Assembly (NCBI RefSeq): GCF_004798935.1
Contig: NZ_RAHT01000005.1
Span: 124,001-188,000 of the forward strand
Direction: 5' to 3'
DNA: 64,000 bases
Source: Ningiella ruwaisensis
Lineage (GTDB): Bacteria; Pseudomonadota; Gammaproteobacteria; Enterobacterales; Alteromonadaceae
Positions 1 to 9,568 of the stretch are shown here, one piece after another (positions within the stretch are counted from its first letter, which is position 1; every line of letters begins with the position of its first letter). Position numbers and translations under genes: made by a program. The notes under the pieces are model-generated. The model ran no database searches and was not told the origin of the DNA. It saw nothing but the letters and a program-made list of their open reading frames with translations.

Positions 1-21
1 ATGCCTACTACGCATACAATT

Positions 22-1155
22 TTATTTATTTCCATTTAGATTCTCTCTTAACACTTTAATAATTCTTTCGCACGCTTTTCCATCTCCATACGGATTGTGC
101 GCAAAACTCATCTTTTTATATGCCTCATCGCTGACAATCAATTCATTTAAACTGTCAGAAATCTTTGCTACATCAGTACCTACAAGTTTTACCGTTCCAG
201 CACTAACTGCCTCAGGTCGCTCGGTAGTATCTCTCATTACCAAAACCGGCTTTCCAAGAGATGGCGCTTCTTCTTGAATACCACCTGAATCAGTTAAAAT
301 GACGTGCGAACGGTTCATTAAATAGACGAACGGTAAGTAATCTTGAGGTTCAATTAAAAATATATTCTCAATGTTCTTCAAAAGGCGGTTTACTGGCTCC
401 TGAACGTTTGGGTTCAAATGGACTGGATAAACGATCTGACAGTTTGGATGCTTTTCTGCGGTTAGTACTAGCGCTTCGCAAATACGGTCAAATCCCCCTC
501 CAAAGCTTTCACGTCGATGCCCCGTTACTAAAATTAACTTCTTCTCCTCCTGCAGAAAATCGAATTTTTTCTTCATGTCTGTATTCAGGGAATTATTTTT
601 CTTTAGTTTATCACTCACGTCTAAAAGTGCGTCGATTACAGTGTTTCCCGTAACTGTAATGCTGTCTGAAGATACCGACTCATTTAGCAAGTTTTGTTTG
701 GAAGTTTGAGTGGGTGCAAAATGAAATGTTGCGATGGCGCCAGTGAGTTTTCTATTGGCTTCTTCAGGCCAAGGCGAATAAATATTTCCGGTTCGCAATC
801 CTGCTTCAACATGCCCCACCGCAATTTGTTGATAGTACGAGGCTAAACTGGTAGCAAAGGTTGTCGCGGTGTCACCATGCACTAAAACTACATCAGGAGA
901 AAATTCTTTTAAGATCGGTTTTATACCTCGCAGTATGTTGCCAGTTACATCCGTAAGGTCTTGACCAGGCGTCATGATATCCAAATCATAATCAGGCTTG
1001 ATCTCGAATAAACTCAATACTTGGTCTAGCATTTCTCTATGCTGTGCTGTAACACAAACGCGAGCATCAATACTTTTTTCCTGAGCCAACTTTATTGCCA
1101 ATGGAGCCATTTTGATTGCTTCAGGTCTAGTTCCGAATACAGTTAATACTTTCAT
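22..1155 (-). CDS. wecB: UDP-N-acetylglucosamine 2-epimerase (non-hydrolysing)
   Basis: This cytoplasmic enzyme interconverts UDP-GlcNAc and UDP-ManNAc and so supplies a surface-glycan precursor. The 377 residues match the usual family length. The protein opens with the Rossmann start [17 protein letters not shown]. It carries HVEAGLRTG near residue 116, [10 protein letters not shown] near 212, and the nucleotide-binding [20 protein letters not shown] near 291. The ATG overlaps the TGA of the upstream small protein as ATGA, so the two genes are probably translationally coupled. It is the last gene of the minus-strand polysaccharide operon seen here, and the operon may continue beyond the window. 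The family call is secure. Assignment to this particular glycan comes from context. Confidence 0.95.
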   Translation of the reverse strand: MKVLTVFGTRPEAIKMAPLAIKLAQEKSIDARVCVTAQHREMLDQVLSLFEIKPDYDLDIMTPGQDLTDVTGNILRGIKPILKEFSPDVVLVHGDTATTFATSLASYYQQIAVGHVEAGLRTGNIYSPWPEEANRKLTGAIATFHFAPTQTSKQNLLNESVSSDSITVTGNTVIDALLDVSDKLKKNNSLNTDMKKKFDFLQEEKKLILVTGHRRESFGGGFDRICEALVLTAEKHPNCQIVYPVHLNPNVQEPVNRLLKNIENIFLIEPQDYLPFVYLMNRSHVILTDSGGIQEEAPSLGKPVLVMRDTTERPEAVSAGTVKLVGTDVAKISDSLNELIVSDEAYKKMSFAHNPYGDGKACERIIKVLRENLNGNK

Positions 1156-1502
1156 TGCTTGATTCTCGGCGTCAATTTTAATTCTTGCACTTCTTTAAAA
1201 TATTTTTCTAGAAGTTGCTGTGTATTACGCAGTTGTTGCTCTAATAAATTCGTTTTATTGTAGTCGAATAGGGTCGAAGGTGAGGATTTTGGAGACGCAA
1301 CAAAAGCTTGACCATTGCCAGTGTATTCTAATCTTCTTTTACATAGCCAAATATTGGTTTCAACCAAATGCTGCCCTAACTTCTGGCCTGCACTTTGGTA
1401 GTACTCAATCGCTTCTTTATAACGCCCTTCTAAGAACAGGCTATTGGCTTTTTCAAGTAAACATTCATCAGAAGCAATTTTTTGCTCTCTCTGTAAGCTC
1501 AT
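1152..1502 (-). CDS. small TPR-like protein in the capsule operon
   Basis: I do not recognise this 116-residue protein as a named family. Residues about 14-50 ([20 protein letters not shown] onward) look like a single tetratricopeptide helix pair. The C-terminal third, rich in Leu, Gln and Lys, looks like a short amphipathic or coiled helix. There is no signal peptide or membrane segment, so it is probably cytoplasmic. It lies between a large coiled-coil protein and wecB, and its stop codon overlaps the wecB start. A scaffolding role in glycan assembly is possible, but nothing in the sequence proves it. Confidence 0.7.
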   Translation of the reverse strand: MSLQREQKIASDECLLEKANSLFLEGRYKEAIEYYQSAGQKLGQHLVETNIWLCKRRLEYTGNGQAFVASPKSSPSTLFDYNKTNLLEQQLRNTQQLLEKYFKEVQELKLTPRIKQ

Positions 1503-1585
1503 ATCTATTTTTTTTGCGAAACTTTAAAGGGCGTAAATATACCAGTACTAAAGAACTTACTCAATGCAACCTTGTAACTAAATCG

Positions 1586-3646
1586 TCACGATTGAACAGT
1601 CATCAACATCAAACCGCGCGGCGTATATATGAACTCGCAATCAATGGATAACTCTCTTTTTTCAACCTCTCGCTTCCATTCTTCAACTAATTGAATCTCT
1701 TCATTACCACTCGCGTTGTTTAAAAAAACGGTCACTTTAGCATTCGCAAGATAGTCTAAAATTAATAGCAGTGCAGGAAAACGGATTAGGGAAGTTTGTT
1801 TATTTATGCTGGGGCCATCTATTATGACCAATAAATCACAGGTTCGTCCGTTTAAAATGCGCTTTACTTCAAGCAATTTTTCAGAGCAATCATAAAACAC
1901 ACTAGATTTTTCTGTGTCTAGAGTATAAGGGGCATTTATCAATGGGGTATGACATAAATCCACATAGTTATCTAAACTGAGGTGCTCTAGCAACTGCGCA
2001 GTTTTTTTATACCATTTGCTATCGTGTTCGAAACTGACAATATAGTTTGGCAAGCTGCCCAATAGCTTGGATTCAGAATTGTCAGTATTGACAGAATCGA
2101 TATGCTCAAGCGCCTTTGAACCATTTTTCATGAGATTTTTTTCAGCAATAGCTCCAGCGGCAACGCAAGTGCTCAGTCCACTACCAAATTCAATAATTAC
2201 ATCATAATTATTGAGCATAACCATAGATGACAATTTTGATAAGTTAGACGGTTCCATCGAATACTCTGAAAAGTTAAGAGGAAGGTGCTTTAAAGCGCTT
2301 ATCTTTTGTAATTCTGCAGTGCTAGCAATCGCAGCTTTTTGTTCGTAAGCGCATTTTGTTACATGCTTTCCCAATGCATTGGCTATTTCTATGTTATCTT
2401 CACCTTGTTTTTTTATAAGGGCAGACAATCGGTCTTCAAGTTGCTGCATTGATTTACTTGTATTAAGTGACTCCTTCAATAAAGCATTTTCATTCTTCAA
2501 CTGTTCCAACTCTAGTGAAAGGACTTCCGCCTGACGTTTTCGACTGCTGAACCAATCATATACCTCATCGTGTTTTCGACTGTAGTCGTCAAGTTTACGT
2601 TTGGTCTCTTCAAGCTCCTTTGAGCATTCAGAAGACTTATTACTTAAATTATCATTTAATACTTTCAATTCTTTTAATTGGAGATTTAAGCTATCTTTTT
2701 CTAAAGACGAAGATGCATTTTCTTCTTTCAGTTTTTTATTCAGTTTTTCAATCGCTTCTTGAGTCTTTTGTCGTCTTTCAATATCAGCTACTAATGCGTT
2801 GTTGTTGTTTTCCAACAAGACAATTTCGCTTTCTAACTTTTTGAGCAACGATTCCAAAGAAACAAATTTCTCTTCATACTGTGAAATCGTTTTATCCTTC
2901 AATTCAATTTCTCTTTCGATTTCATTCAGTCCTTGCAGAGCAGCACTCAGCTTCTCCTGTAAATTTAACGCTCCAGACTCCTTCTCCAGAACATTCAATC
3001 TAAGTTTTTCAATCTCCTCTTGTGCCGCTCTTTCTGACTTCTGAAGCTGCGCTATTTTCTGCAGTTCCTGACTGAAAACATAACGCGAAAAGAAAAAGTC
3101 AGGGTCATTGCTGTCTTCACTTTCAAGCTTAAAAAAAACTGATTTTAGTAACTCGCTTGCTTGATAATAGGTTCCACCTTGCTCAAACATTTCTATCTTT
3201 CCTGCAAAGATATAAATGGATTTAAAAAGAACCAGTTTTTCGGATTTAACTAACTCATTCAGAATATCGAGAAAAATACAAGGTAAGTCGATGACCAATG
3301 TATTTTGATTTCCACTCAAACCACATTCTGAAAGAAGTTTAATAATTCCTGTTACATGTATCTCAATAACTTCTTCAATGCATATGTTCGGGTAAACACT
3401 TTTAAGCCCTGAGGGCTTTCTTAATGACGAAAACTCTTCATTATTCAGTTTGTAGAAAGAACACGGATTATCATGATCTTTATAAACCGCAGTTTTGAAA
3501 AAGTCGATATTGTCGCACTCTGAAAATCGTTCTAAAGTTTTCTTATTAAAATCAATATCTACCAAATACAGATGGTCATATTCTTCAAAATTGAATGCAG
3601 GAGTGGTTGCCTCACCCGCACCTAACCATAAGAGCTTTTTTGTCAT
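1586..3646 (-). CDS. coiled-coil protein with C-terminal methyltransferase-like domain
   Basis: This 686-residue protein has three parts. Residues 1 to about 200 form an alpha/beta domain that opens LLWLGAGEATTP and then LYLVDID, which resembles a Rossmann nucleotide- or SAM-binding fold. Residues about 200-400 are a long heptad-rich coiled coil (Glu, Lys, Leu). Residues about 430-686 resemble a class I SAM-dependent methyltransferase, with motif I-like VIIEFGSGLSTCVAAG and VSFEHDSKWYKK in the position of motif II. There is no signal peptide. The ATG follows an AAGGTGAT Shine-Dalgarno sequence. It lies in an ABC-transporter-dependent glycan operon, where coiled-coil methyltransferases such as WbdD are known to cap chains and set their length. 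An equivalent role here is inference. Confidence 0.75.
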   Translation of the reverse strand: MTKKLLWLGAGEATTPAFNFEEYDHLYLVDIDFNKKTLERFSECDNIDFFKTAVYKDHDNPCSFYKLNNEEFSSLRKPSGLKSVYPNICIEEVIEIHVTGIIKLLSECGLSGNQNTLVIDLPCIFLDILNELVKSEKLVLFKSIYIFAGKIEMFEQGGTYYQASELLKSVFFKLESEDSNDPDFFFSRYVFSQELQKIAQLQKSERAAQEEIEKLRLNVLEKESGALNLQEKLSAALQGLNEIEREIELKDKTISQYEEKFVSLESLLKKLESEIVLLENNNNALVADIERRQKTQEAIEKLNKKLKEENASSSLEKDSLNLQLKELKVLNDNLSNKSSECSKELEETKRKLDDYSRKHDEVYDWFSSRKRQAEVLSLELEQLKNENALLKESLNTSKSMQQLEDRLSALIKKQGEDNIEIANALGKHVTKCAYEQKAAIASTAELQKISALKHLPLNFSEYSMEPSNLSKLSSMVMLNNYDVIIEFGSGLSTCVAAGAIAEKNLMKNGSKALEHIDSVNTDNSESKLLGSLPNYIVSFEHDSKWYKKTAQLLEHLSLDNYVDLCHTPLINAPYTLDTEKSSVFYDCSEKLLEVKRILNGRTCDLLVIIDGPSINKQTSLIRFPALLLILDYLANAKVTVFLNNASGNEEIQLVEEWKREVEKRELSIDCEFIYTPRGLMLMTVQS

Positions 3647-3654
3647 AGATCACC

Positions 3655-5091
3655 TTATTGTTTCTTATTATGGGTAATCATGACGGGTGATATCAACCTA
3701 CCCTCTTGTCGACCACGCCTTATATAATGAATAAGAGGATTTAACTTTGATTCTGCGACATCAGGATACCGTTTTAAATACCAATTCCCGTCAAAATGTT
3801 GTGAAGGTCTTCTCCCTTCCTTAGCTCCGTAAATAAGATAATGCTCAGCGGGGTCAATGAGGGATTCCTTAACGTCTTTATAAGTCGCCAAATACCAATC
3901 TGCTTCAAAAAGTTCGCTGGTGTAAATCAAGCTTATGTCTTGAATAAGCTGCTTTCGTTTTTTAGCATCTCTATCGACAATATTCGAAAGCTTTTCCATT
4001 CGGCTGGATACTTTCCAAATTTTACTTTGTTTAATTGTTCTAAGTTCCGCCAACTCTGCCCTTAATTGATGTTCAATCTTTAGTTTCGCTGCAAGCTTAT
4101 TTTCTACGTTTTTAATTTCTCTAGCGGCTTTCTTTTCAAGCATGGTGTGAGATGACTTCAATGCACTTATATCACTTAAGCGCTTATCCAGAAGAGTTTC
4201 GAACTCTTTTATTTTGTCTGTAAACCGTTTGTTTAGCGATTGAATTTCATCTTCGTGAGCAGATACCATCGCTTTTTTTTCAGCCACTAACATTTTTGTC
4301 TTGTTTCGCTCTTTAAATAAGCAAGATTCACAATTTTTGAGCAAATCATTTTGTTTGGCGCCACTAATCCTAAAATTTTCTATCTCTGATTCAACTTTTG
4401 ATTTCTCTTGCTTAAGTTCATTCAAAGTGTCCACTTTTACTTCTATAGCTTCCTGAACTAAGTGTAATTGCTGTAATAAACGAGCGTTTTCTTCTTTAAA
4501 TATCTGATTTCCTGTATGCAAATTGATGAGTTCTTCCTCCATGCCTTCGAGTTGAGGAAAAAAAACGCTTTGTTTTTCACTTACCATGAAACAGGATTCT
4601 ATCTTTCTGAAAATTTTTAATAATTGCGGATTTTGATGGACTAGACTATGGCAAATGATGTCATAAAAATCTTGCTTAATTGATAAGGAATCAAGTGAGA
4701 TATGCGGAAGCGAATCTGAAACTGACTCATTTGTTGGAGTTTCAGGCTTTTCAAATAAAGTGGACATTGGATAAATTCTTAAATACTTCCTATTTTTTTT
4801 ATAGAGTGCAAGCAAACTATCTAGAAGTGACTCGACTGTGCTCACCCTCGATGTCAAGGATTCAGAATTTGAAAAGGACTTAAATAAAATATGCAATGGA
4901 GGGACGATGAGTGAGACGCTGATACGTTTCGCCAGTAATTTAGCAAGCTCTTCGTTGGACAATACCTTTTTAAGTAGTACAGTTAAATTTTCATCGGTAT
5001 AGCTTTCAACCTTGTTAACGATTGGAAACTCGGCAACTTTGCATAATTCTTCCCAATGTTGAGAGTTAAAAATGGTACAAATTAATGACAT
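3655..5091 (-). CDS. coiled-coil protein with two C-terminal WYL-YPDV repeats
   Basis: This is a 478-residue protein. Residues 1 to about 170 are helical with no recognised domain. Residues about 175-370 are a long coiled coil containing a CESC pair near 255. The C-terminus has two tandem repeats: FEADWYLATYKDV...HYLIYGAKEGRRP and then FDGNWYLKRYPDV...HYIRRGRQEGR. This repeat is found at the ends of many glycosyltransferases and other surface-polysaccharide proteins, but its function is not established. No glycosyltransferase domain is visible. The gene is separated by 8 bp from the following coiled-coil methyltransferase-like gene, so the two proteins may work together. Confidence 0.75.
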   Translation of the reverse strand: MSLICTIFNSQHWEELCKVAEFPIVNKVESYTDENLTVLLKKVLSNEELAKLLAKRISVSLIVPPLHILFKSFSNSESLTSRVSTVESLLDSLLALYKKNRKYLRIYPMSTLFEKPETPTNESVSDSLPHISLDSLSIKQDFYDIICHSLVHQNPQLLKIFRKIESCFMVSEKQSVFFPQLEGMEEELINLHTGNQIFKEENARLLQQLHLVQEAIEVKVDTLNELKQEKSKVESEIENFRISGAKQNDLLKNCESCLFKERNKTKMLVAEKKAMVSAHEDEIQSLNKRFTDKIKEFETLLDKRLSDISALKSSHTMLEKKAAREIKNVENKLAAKLKIEHQLRAELAELRTIKQSKIWKVSSRMEKLSNIVDRDAKKRKQLIQDISLIYTSELFEADWYLATYKDVKESLIDPAEHYLIYGAKEGRRPSQHFDGNWYLKRYPDVAESKLNPLIHYIRRGRQEGRLISPVMITHNKKQ

Positions 5092-5373
5092 TGGTCTTCC
5101 ATCTTAAAAACAAGTATTTCCAATTTACATGACAGTAAGAAAAAACAATATGATATCAAAGCTGAGTTAAGAACGCACTTGATACATCGCTATCATGCTG
5201 TTAGGAGCGTTACTTTTAATCGGTTAATTTTGATTGACTTTTTGGTACTGACTGAAATGCAGTACCCCCGCATAAACTTTACACAGTAATGGAAAATTTA
5301 TAAAACCATATGTAATTGAGAAAGTTCTCCTGTTTTCAAGACAGCAGAACATTAGCATTTTCTTAATGCTTCA

Positions 5374-6267
5374 TCACTTAAACATGGACGAGACTTTTTC
5401 CGCAAACTCTTTGCCTAAGTCAGGGTGACGTCTTGCATATTCGACATTAGCAAGCATATAGCCTAATTTTGAGCCACAATCATGACTTTTACCTTTCATG
5501 TAGTAAGCATCAACCTGCTCAAATTCCATCAGTGAATCAATAGCATCCGTTAGTTGTACCTCATCACCGGCACCTGGAGGCGTTTTAGCTAATATGTCCC
5601 AGATTTTTTCAGATAAAACATATCGTCCAACCACTGCGAGGTTAGAAGGGGCCTCATCGCGTGAAGGTTTTTCAACCATCTTGTGCATTTTACCCGATTC
5701 ACCCGGTTTTAATTCGCGACCTTCAAGATCTACAATGCCAAACTTTGAAATATCTTCGTCTGGTACTGCTTCTACCATTACCTGACTTACGCGAGATGTA
5801 TTAAAGGTTGCCACCATATCGGCCAGATTATCTTTCCTGGGATTGGCCGAAAAATCATCGATAATTACATCTGGTAGCACCACGGCAAAAGGACTATCCC
5901 CAACTAAAGGTAATGCGCAAAGAACCGCATGACCCAGGCCATTTGCTACGCCCTGCCTTACATGCATAATAGTAACATCTTTCGGAATAATTTTTTGTAC
6001 TTCCTCCAGCAACTGGCGCTTTACACGCTTTTCAAGCGTTGCTTCCAGCTCAAAAGATGTATCAAAATGATTTTCTATGCTGTTTTTACTGGCATGTGTA
6101 ACAAGTATAATTTCTTTTAAGCCTGCCGCAACGCATTCTTGCACAACGTATTGAATGAGCGGCTTATCAACAACAGGAAGCATTTCCTTTGGAATTGCCT
6201 TAGTGGCGGGTAGCATGCGCGTACCTAAACCTGCGACAGGTATAACGGCTTTTTTAACTTGGCTCAT
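5374..6267 (-). CDS. galU: UTP-glucose-1-phosphate uridylyltransferase
   Basis: GalU makes UDP-glucose from UTP and glucose-1-phosphate, the precursor for UDP-glucuronate and UDP-galactose. The 297 residues match the bacterial family. The N-terminal pyrophosphorylase signature [20 protein letters not shown] is intact, followed by [36 protein letters not shown] is seen near residue 195. Its ATG sits 2 bp after the stop of ugd, so the product of GalU is used by the enzyme of the neighbouring gene in the same transcript. Confidence 0.96.
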   Translation of the reverse strand: MSQVKKAVIPVAGLGTRMLPATKAIPKEMLPVVDKPLIQYVVQECVAAGLKEIILVTHASKNSIENHFDTSFELEATLEKRVKRQLLEEVQKIIPKDVTIMHVRQGVANGLGHAVLCALPLVGDSPFAVVLPDVIIDDFSANPRKDNLADMVATFNTSRVSQVMVEAVPDEDISKFGIVDLEGRELKPGESGKMHKMVEKPSRDEAPSNLAVVGRYVLSEKIWDILAKTPPGAGDEVQLTDAIDSLMEFEQVDAYYMKGKSHDCGSKLGYMLANVEYARRHPDLGKEFAEKVSSMFK

Positions 6268-6269
6268 AA

Positions 6270-7613
6270 TTATTTTACTCCTTTAACTGATAGTCCACGA
6301 CCAATACCGTAATAATGCAAGCCATATTCCATAAGTAAACTCGGTTCGTATAAGTTACGCCCATCAAAAATGACATCATCATTAAGCGTCGATTTAATCC
6401 AATTGAAGTCGGGCGCTCTGAATACTTGCCACTCTGTGCAAATGACTAAACAGTCGGCGCCATTTAATGCGGATTCTTTCGTCCCTACTAAAGTAAGATC
6501 CTTACGGCTACCATAAATGCGTTGAGTTTCTTCCATCGCTTCAGGATCGTATGCCTGCACCTTCGCGCCCTGCTCCCACAACTTTTCCATCAAAACGCGG
6601 CTTGAGGCCTCGCGCATATCATCCGTATTAGGTTTAAAAGAAAGCCCCCAAAGCGCAATTGTTTTGCCTGATAACTTGCCAGAATAGTGTTGCATTATGT
6701 AGTCGAACAATTTTTCTTTCTGACGGTAGTTTACCGACTCAACGGATTCAAGAATTTCTGCCTTATAGCCAATCGCATTTGCACTACGAATAAGCGCTTG
6801 CACATCTTTGGGGAAACAAGAACCACCGTAACCACACCCAGGATAAATAAACTGATAGCCTATTCGGGGGTCGCTTCCTATTCCTCTTCTAACATTTTCT
6901 ACATCGGCGCCAAAATGCTCTGCTAAATTGGCAATCTCATTCATGAAACTAATTTTGGTAGCTAGCATACAGTTTGCCGCATATTTTGTGAGTTCGGCGC
7001 TACGCTCATCCATTACAATAATTTTGTCGTGATTGCGATTAAAAGGAGCATATAATTCTCTTAGCTTTTTCTCTGCTCTCTCGCTTTGTGTACCTAGTAT
7101 AATTCTGTCTGGACGCATGCAATCATTTACTGCGGCACCTTCCTTTAAAAACTCGGGATTAGAGACAACGTCGAAAGCAACTGTCTTATTCAGGCTGGCT
7201 TGTACGTTTAAAATTTTATCTCGCACTTTATCTGCTGTGCCAACGGGTACGGTCGATTTATTGATTACAATTTTAGGGGATTGCATATGCTCAGCGACGC
7301 TGGATGCTACTGCCAAAACATACTGTAGATCTGCTGAACCATCTTCATCCGGGGGAGTACCTACCGCGATAAAAATGAGCTCCCCAAAATCAATAGCTTC
7401 TTTTGCATCGGTGGTATAACGTAAACGACCTGCGTCGTAGTTCTTTGTGACTAACGGTGTTAAGCCAGGTTCGTAAATTGGAATAATCCCTGCTTTTAGA
7501 TTATCTACTCGTGCCTGATTTATATCAACGCAGTAAACATCGTGTCCTACTTCTGCAAGCACTGCTGCTTGCACTAATCCTACATAACCGATTCCAAAGA
7601 CCGTAACTTTCAT
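6270..7613 (-). CDS. ugd: UDP-glucose 6-dehydrogenase
   Basis: This enzyme oxidises UDP-glucose to UDP-glucuronate with two NAD+, supplying acidic sugar to the capsule. It has 447 residues. The N-terminal NAD-binding motif is [20 protein letters not shown]. The catalytic cysteine motif [12 protein letters not shown] is near residue 257, and the C-terminal UDP-binding domain includes [19 protein letters not shown]. The gene lies immediately upstream of galU. A nearby UDP-glucuronate 4-epimerase-like gene at 43476 could use the same product. Confidence 0.96.
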   Translation of the reverse strand: MKVTVFGIGYVGLVQAAVLAEVGHDVYCVDINQARVDNLKAGIIPIYEPGLTPLVTKNYDAGRLRYTTDAKEAIDFGELIFIAVGTPPDEDGSADLQYVLAVASSVAEHMQSPKIVINKSTVPVGTADKVRDKILNVQASLNKTVAFDVVSNPEFLKEGAAVNDCMRPDRIILGTQSERAEKKLRELYAPFNRNHDKIIVMDERSAELTKYAANCMLATKISFMNEIANLAEHFGADVENVRRGIGSDPRIGYQFIYPGCGYGGSCFPKDVQALIRSANAIGYKAEILESVESVNYRQKEKLFDYIMQHYSGKLSGKTIALWGLSFKPNTDDMREASSRVLMEKLWEQGAKVQAYDPEAMEETQRIYGSRKDLTLVGTKESALNGADCLVICTEWQVFRAPDFNWIKSTLNDDVIFDGRNLYEPSLLMEYGLHYYGIGRGLSVKGVK

Positions 7614-7682
7614 ACTGTTTCCCTTATACCTTATAAATTTTGTGTTAAATCATACATGCAATTTTTAGTGCATTTATGTCGG

Positions 7683-8543
7683 TTATTTTTTATAACGCCC
7701 CGATTTTCCTCTTATCCCGTCAATGATTCCTCTGAACATAAACTTAATTCGCTGCAACGAGTTTTCATGGAGGCAACTATTAGCAAGCATTCGAAGTGGC
7801 ATCAATGCTAGGTTCCGTACCTTCCAATATAACGGAACGTAGGGTCGCCGTGAAAGCAGCAAAATATTGCGGAATTGATAATATAATCTTATTGGCGAAC
7901 CAACCTTCATGGTAACACCCACAAATTTTCTTCTAGCATCGCCCAAACGATGTAACATTTCCACTTTTTTGGCAATCGCTACATTTAATGACACACTTTT
8001 CGCGCGCCAGCACCACTCATGGTCAACACCGTCTATAAAAAGTGACTCATCCTTGTATCCTACTTTTTCAATATGCTCTAACCATATCAACATGCCCGAA
8101 GAAATAATTTGGGTTACGTAAATCAATTCATCAAATTCATAAATCTCACGCTGAATAAGCGGTTTCACAGGTTTATCAGAAAATGAACATATTACTCTCG
8201 GTCCAATCGCAATCACCGATTGCCCAGCTCGTTGAGAGGCAACATGCAAAGAAGAAAGTTTAAATACCATATCGTTAGATATATTACTGTCTTGATCTAG
8301 CAACAGTGCGTACTCAAACTTTTCGGATTTTAGGCGTTTCAAACCAATATTATGCGCTGCAGCAATACCAATATTTTCTGGATGGTGAAGATACTCAGTA
8401 ACAGGTCCTATTTTTGATTTTGCGCTCGCAATAAGGCTATTATCAATAACAACAATTTTATCCACTTGCTGAGAAAGCGAATTAATTAAGCGTATTACTT
8501 GTGTGATATCGGGATTATACAAAACAACTATTGCGCCAATCAC
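7683..8543 (-). CDS. family 2 glycosyltransferase, rhamnosyltransferase-like
   Basis: This 286-residue GT-A glycosyltransferase resembles the dTDP-rhamnose transferases of O-antigen loci. It opens IGAIVVLYNPD, has VDKIVVIDNS near residue 30, a NIGIAAAHNIGL motif near 60, and an LLLDQDSN acceptor/metal-binding segment near 80. SLFIDGVDHEWCWRA near 170 is typical of the rhamnosyltransferase branch. The likely start is GTG. It is cytoplasmic and may associate with the membrane through its basic C-terminus. The sugar transferred cannot be read from the sequence, and no dTDP-rhamnose synthesis genes are in the window. Confidence 0.85.
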   Translation of the reverse strand: MIGAIVVLYNPDITQVIRLINSLSQQVDKIVVIDNSLIASAKSKIGPVTEYLHHPENIGIAAAHNIGLKRLKSEKFEYALLLDQDSNISNDMVFKLSSLHVASQRAGQSVIAIGPRVICSFSDKPVKPLIQREIYEFDELIYVTQIISSGMLIWLEHIEKVGYKDESLFIDGVDHEWCWRAKSVSLNVAIAKKVEMLHRLGDARRKFVGVTMKVGSPIRLYYQFRNILLLSRRPYVPLYWKVRNLALMPLRMLANSCLHENSLQRIKFMFRGIIDGIRGKSGRYKK

Positions 8544-8549
8544 AGGAGC

Positions 8550-9437
8550 TCACACTTTGTCTTTGCTAGAATAACGGTCAACTTTATAGGCTAGCTTTAC
8601 GATTTTAGACGGCATCATTCGCAGACCTAAAACCGCAATTGCATAAAACAAGTTTGACGCGTTCATTTTTTGAAGTTTTTTCATTGCATGAATACGCGCA
8701 GAAAATTCATTAAAGGATTTTTTTATACCTCTGCGCTTATAAAAGTTTTTTACTCGTCTAAATTGAAGCAGTGTTTCTTGCAAATTGGCGAATTTAAACC
8801 CTTCTACCATTAAATCTATCCACAAATAGTAGTCTTGCGTGTTTCTTAAATCATCTCGATATCGAAAACCTTGTTCGAACACGCTCATGCGTATACCTAC
8901 AGTAGGATGATTAATGGGACATCTTCTGGGAAGTAGCTTTAATATGCTTTCGTGTTTTTCCGGCAATATTCGTCTACCTACAATTCTTCCTTTTTCATTT
9001 ATTTCGACTAAAGATGTGCCAAGAATACTAATTTCAGGATGCCGTTTAAAAAAAAGAACTTGTTTTGATAAGCGATCGGGTAAGGATTTATCGTCTGAAT
9101 CCATACGAAAGAAGTATTCAATACTCTTAAAGCGTTGCAGTACCAGGTTAATTGCGCTGTTCATACAAACGCTCAGTCCCGAATTCTCTTCCATTTCAAC
9201 AAGCATAAAATTATGTGTATGGTCAGCTTTATCTTTCAATAAAGAACGCATCTCGTTGTCTATTGGTCCATCTATAACAACAATTAAGAGAAAATCAGTG
9301 TATGTCTGATTTAAAATGGATTCAATCGCTTGTAAAGCCCAAACTGAATTGTCTTTTTCATATAAACTAAGTGCTACAACTGAGCTAACGTCAGCATCAT
9401 CTTGTACATCCGATACAAGCTCAAATGGTTTACTCAA
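8550..9437 (-). CDS. family 2 glycosyltransferase
   Basis: This 295-residue GT-A glycosyltransferase starts its catalytic domain with VVALSLYEKDNSVWALQAIESI, followed by ILNQTYTDFLLIVVIDGP. The metal-binding DxD lies in FFRMDSDDKSLPDRL near residue 115, and NHPTVGIRMSVF follows near 170, a common GT2 arrangement. It lies 6 bp upstream of the rhamnosyltransferase-like gene and shares its operon. Donor and acceptor are unknown. Confidence 0.88.
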   Translation of the reverse strand: MSKPFELVSDVQDDADVSSVVALSLYEKDNSVWALQAIESILNQTYTDFLLIVVIDGPIDNEMRSLLKDKADHTHNFMLVEMEENSGLSVCMNSAINLVLQRFKSIEYFFRMDSDDKSLPDRLSKQVLFFKRHPEISILGTSLVEINEKGRIVGRRILPEKHESILKLLPRRCPINHPTVGIRMSVFEQGFRYRDDLRNTQDYYLWIDLMVEGFKFANLQETLLQFRRVKNFYKRRGIKKSFNEFSARIHAMKKLQKMNASNLFYAIAVLGLRMMPSKIVKLAYKVDRYSSKDKV

Positions 9438-9568
9438 ACCTAATTCACCTCAAAGCGTGTTGTTTTTAGCCTAACACTTTTCACGTAAAGGTGAATGGTA
9501 TCAAAACTCTACTTTTTTTTATAAGTGTTTTTATTTTCTATGTTCTAACGCAAAGGAAAACGGCACTA

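Noticed and set aside
1220-1651. 143-codon plus-strand open frame opposite the capsule genes
   Set aside because: It lies wholly across two well-supported minus-strand genes and their gap, has no ribosome site and no recognisable protein features.
5250-5275. Hairpin GGTACTG/CAGTACC after galU
   Set aside because: On the minus strand, in the direction of galU transcription, no T tract follows. It is too weak to call a terminator.
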